DNA of 64,000 nucleotides, from the NCBI RefSeq assembly GCF_900112975.1, contig NZ_FONQ01000007.1, positions 62,001 to 126,000 on the forward strand, written 5' to 3'. The DNA is from Flavobacterium xueshanense (lineage in GTDB: Bacteria > Bacteroidota > Bacteroidia > Flavobacteriales > Flavobacteriaceae). The notes below the pieces were generated by a model. The model was not told the origin of the DNA. It saw only the letters and a program-made list of their open reading frames with translations, and made no database searches. Shown in pieces: positions 62,840 through 64,000 of this stretch; position 1 is the stretch's first letter, and the number at the start of each line of letters is the position of its first letter. A program made the translations under genes and the position numbers.

Positions 62840-63982
62840 ATGAAAAAAACCATACAATTTCTCACTATACAGTTGATCTTCTTCATAGTCGGGTGCTCTT
62901 CATTTAACAAAAATATTCTTCGAGAAACTTTAACATCCCAAAAAGAAAAAATAAGAAGCGTAATGGAAAAACCAGAGGAGTTTGAACTTCAGATTATCTA
63001 TACGGAAATTATACGTGATGACAATCATCAGGTAAAATTCAAAGACTATACCTATAATCTGAATGCTAAAAACTATTTTTATCCCGCCAGTACCGTAAAA
63101 TTACCAATCGCTGTTTTAGCGTTGGAGAAATTGAATAGCATAAGAAAAACTTCAATAAATTCAGAATTTTCAATTGAAGGTACTATAGATAAATTTAAAT
63201 TTTCGGAAGAAATTTCAAAAGTTTTTGCTGTCAGCGACAATGATGCCAGTAACCGCTTACTAGAATTTGTGGGTTTTGATTATTTGAATAAAAGTATGAC
63301 TGACAAAGGACTACAAGACTTCAAAGTTATCCATCGACTATCTACTCCGGATTCTGGAAACCCGGTTACTAAAGGTATTATACTCTATAAAGATGATAAT
63401 TCAGTAGTAGAAATTCCTTCCGTAATTAGTAAACCCAGAGCGCAGTTGCAATTAGAAAAAATGAAAAAGGGAATTGGATATATGAAAGATGATAAACTGA
63501 TAAGTACTCCATTTGACTTTTCAGGTAAGAATTATTATTCATTAGAATCGCTACATAGCACTATGAAAAGAATTGTTTTTCCTGAGGCCTTTAAAGAAAA
63601 CCAACGCTTTCATTTAAGCAAAAATGACAGAGAATTTATTCTATTTTCTCTTCAGAATTTACCAAAAAATGCAGGATATGATCCAGTAGAGTTTTACGAT
63701 GGCTTTGGTAAGTTTCTCATGTTTGGAGATACCAAAAGTCCTATGCCAGAAAACATAAAAATTTATAATAAAGTAGGAGATGCTTACGGAACGCTTATAG
63801 ACTGTGCCTATATAGTGGATGAAAAAAATAAAATTGAGTTTATGGTTTCGACTACAATTTTAGTGAACAAAGATGGAATTTTTAATGATGATACGTACGA
63901 ATACGAAGAAATCGGTCTTCCTTTTTTGGCAGAATTAGGCAGGCAACTTTATGATAAAAATTTAAAAAAGAAATCCAACTAA
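62840..63982 (+). CDS. Class A beta-lactamase-fold serine hydrolase lipoprotein
   Basis: 380-residue protein with lipobox IVGC (Cys at 19). The active-site series of the penicillin-recognising fold is complete: S84-T-V-K87, SDN at 132-134 and KVG at 311-313. No obvious Glu of the class A ExxxN (Glu166) type is seen, so it may be an esterase, peptidase or other penicillin-fold enzyme rather than a true beta-lactamase. It is longer than class A enzymes (about 290). The next gene may start at the ATG at 63987. Confidence 0.82.
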   Translation: MKKTIQFLTIQLIFFIVGCSSFNKNILRETLTSQKEKIRSVMEKPEEFELQIIYTEIIRDDNHQVKFKDYTYNLNAKNYFYPASTVKLPIAVLALEKLNSIRKTSINSEFSIEGTIDKFKFSEEISKVFAVSDNDASNRLLEFVGFDYLNKSMTDKGLQDFKVIHRLSTPDSGNPVTKGIILYKDDNSVVEIPSVISKPRAQLQLEKMKKGIGYMKDDKLISTPFDFSGKNYYSLESLHSTMKRIVFPEAFKENQRFHLSKNDREFILFSLQNLPKNAGYDPVEFYDGFGKFLMFGDTKSPMPENIKIYNKVGDAYGTLIDCAYIVDEKNKIEFMVSTTILVNKDGIFNDDTYEYEEIGLPFLAELGRQLYDKNLKKKSN

Positions 63983-64000
63983 TCCAATGTCAAAGCTCCT

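Noticed and set aside
62674..62907. Plus-strand open frame before the beta-lactamase-fold gene
   Set aside because: It overlaps the start of that gene in another frame, is low-complexity and contains the terminator hairpin.

Overview
The window is a chromosomal segment of a low-GC member of the Bacteroidota, almost certainly a Flavobacterium-like Flavobacteriaceae. The evidence is the AT-rich DNA, Bacteroidota-type promoter elements (TAnnTTTG at -7, for example before the tRNA-Val gene), many short lipoproteins with a Cys lipobox, a one-polypeptide 2-oxoacid dehydrogenase E1 (alpha+beta), an oar-like plug/beta-barrel receptor beside a two-component system, and conserved flavobacterial gene pairs such as rsmD with a DUF3822 protein. 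No CRISPR array, rRNA or replication origin was seen.

Layout. 1-18.8 kb is mostly housekeeping: the 5' end of an AraC-type gene, an M23 peptidase with a lipoprotein, 2-oxoacid dehydrogenase E1, an M1-like surface protein that has lost its zinc site, a LOG-family enzyme, a cupin, uvrA, a PanE-like reductase, a response regulator/histidine kinase pair divergent from an outer-membrane receptor, and rsmD-DUF3822. 19-28.9 kb: after a RecD-like helicase comes an accessory block bordered by transposase debris on both sides. It carries hxlB-hxlA-gnd-zwf-pgl, the enzymes of a dissimilatory ribulose monophosphate (RuMP) formaldehyde-oxidation cycle except phosphoglucose isomerase, led by an AraC regulator. 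28.9-47.7 kb is again core: kdsB, a K+ channel, a spermidine-synthase-like protein, an acyltransferase, an XRE repressor divergent from an M14 peptidase, an Lrp regulator, ppc, DinB, a deoxyinosine glycosylase, recQ, polyamine genes (arginine decarboxylase and a deoxyhypusine-synthase homologue), aroB, proline dehydrogenase and an MsbA-like exporter.

47.9-50.2 kb: tRNA-Val(TAC) is followed by the wreck of a large serine recombinase, with three nonsense codons, interrupted by a complete 1,000-bp IS982-family element that has an 8-bp target duplication. 50.3-60.4 kb: one long co-oriented run encodes a TetR regulator, a TolC-like channel, a HlyD-like adaptor, OsmC, small envelope proteins, two ABC ATPases and two ABC-2 permeases (a YbhG-FSR-like exporter), then a DUF2141 protein and an outer-membrane phospholipase A-like protein. 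61-64 kb: a FAD monooxygenase with an N-terminal CxxCxGxG zinc-finger-like module and visibly different base composition, then a class A beta-lactamase-fold lipoprotein.

Most notable: the RuMP cluster with a predicted AraC direct-repeat operator; an array of TTTACnnnnGTAAA operators between the XRE and M14 genes that overlaps candidate -7 elements in both directions; and a dispersed about 80-bp hairpin, present twice, whose stem sequence differs between copies yet stays complementary. All functional calls come from reading motifs by eye; no database search was run.
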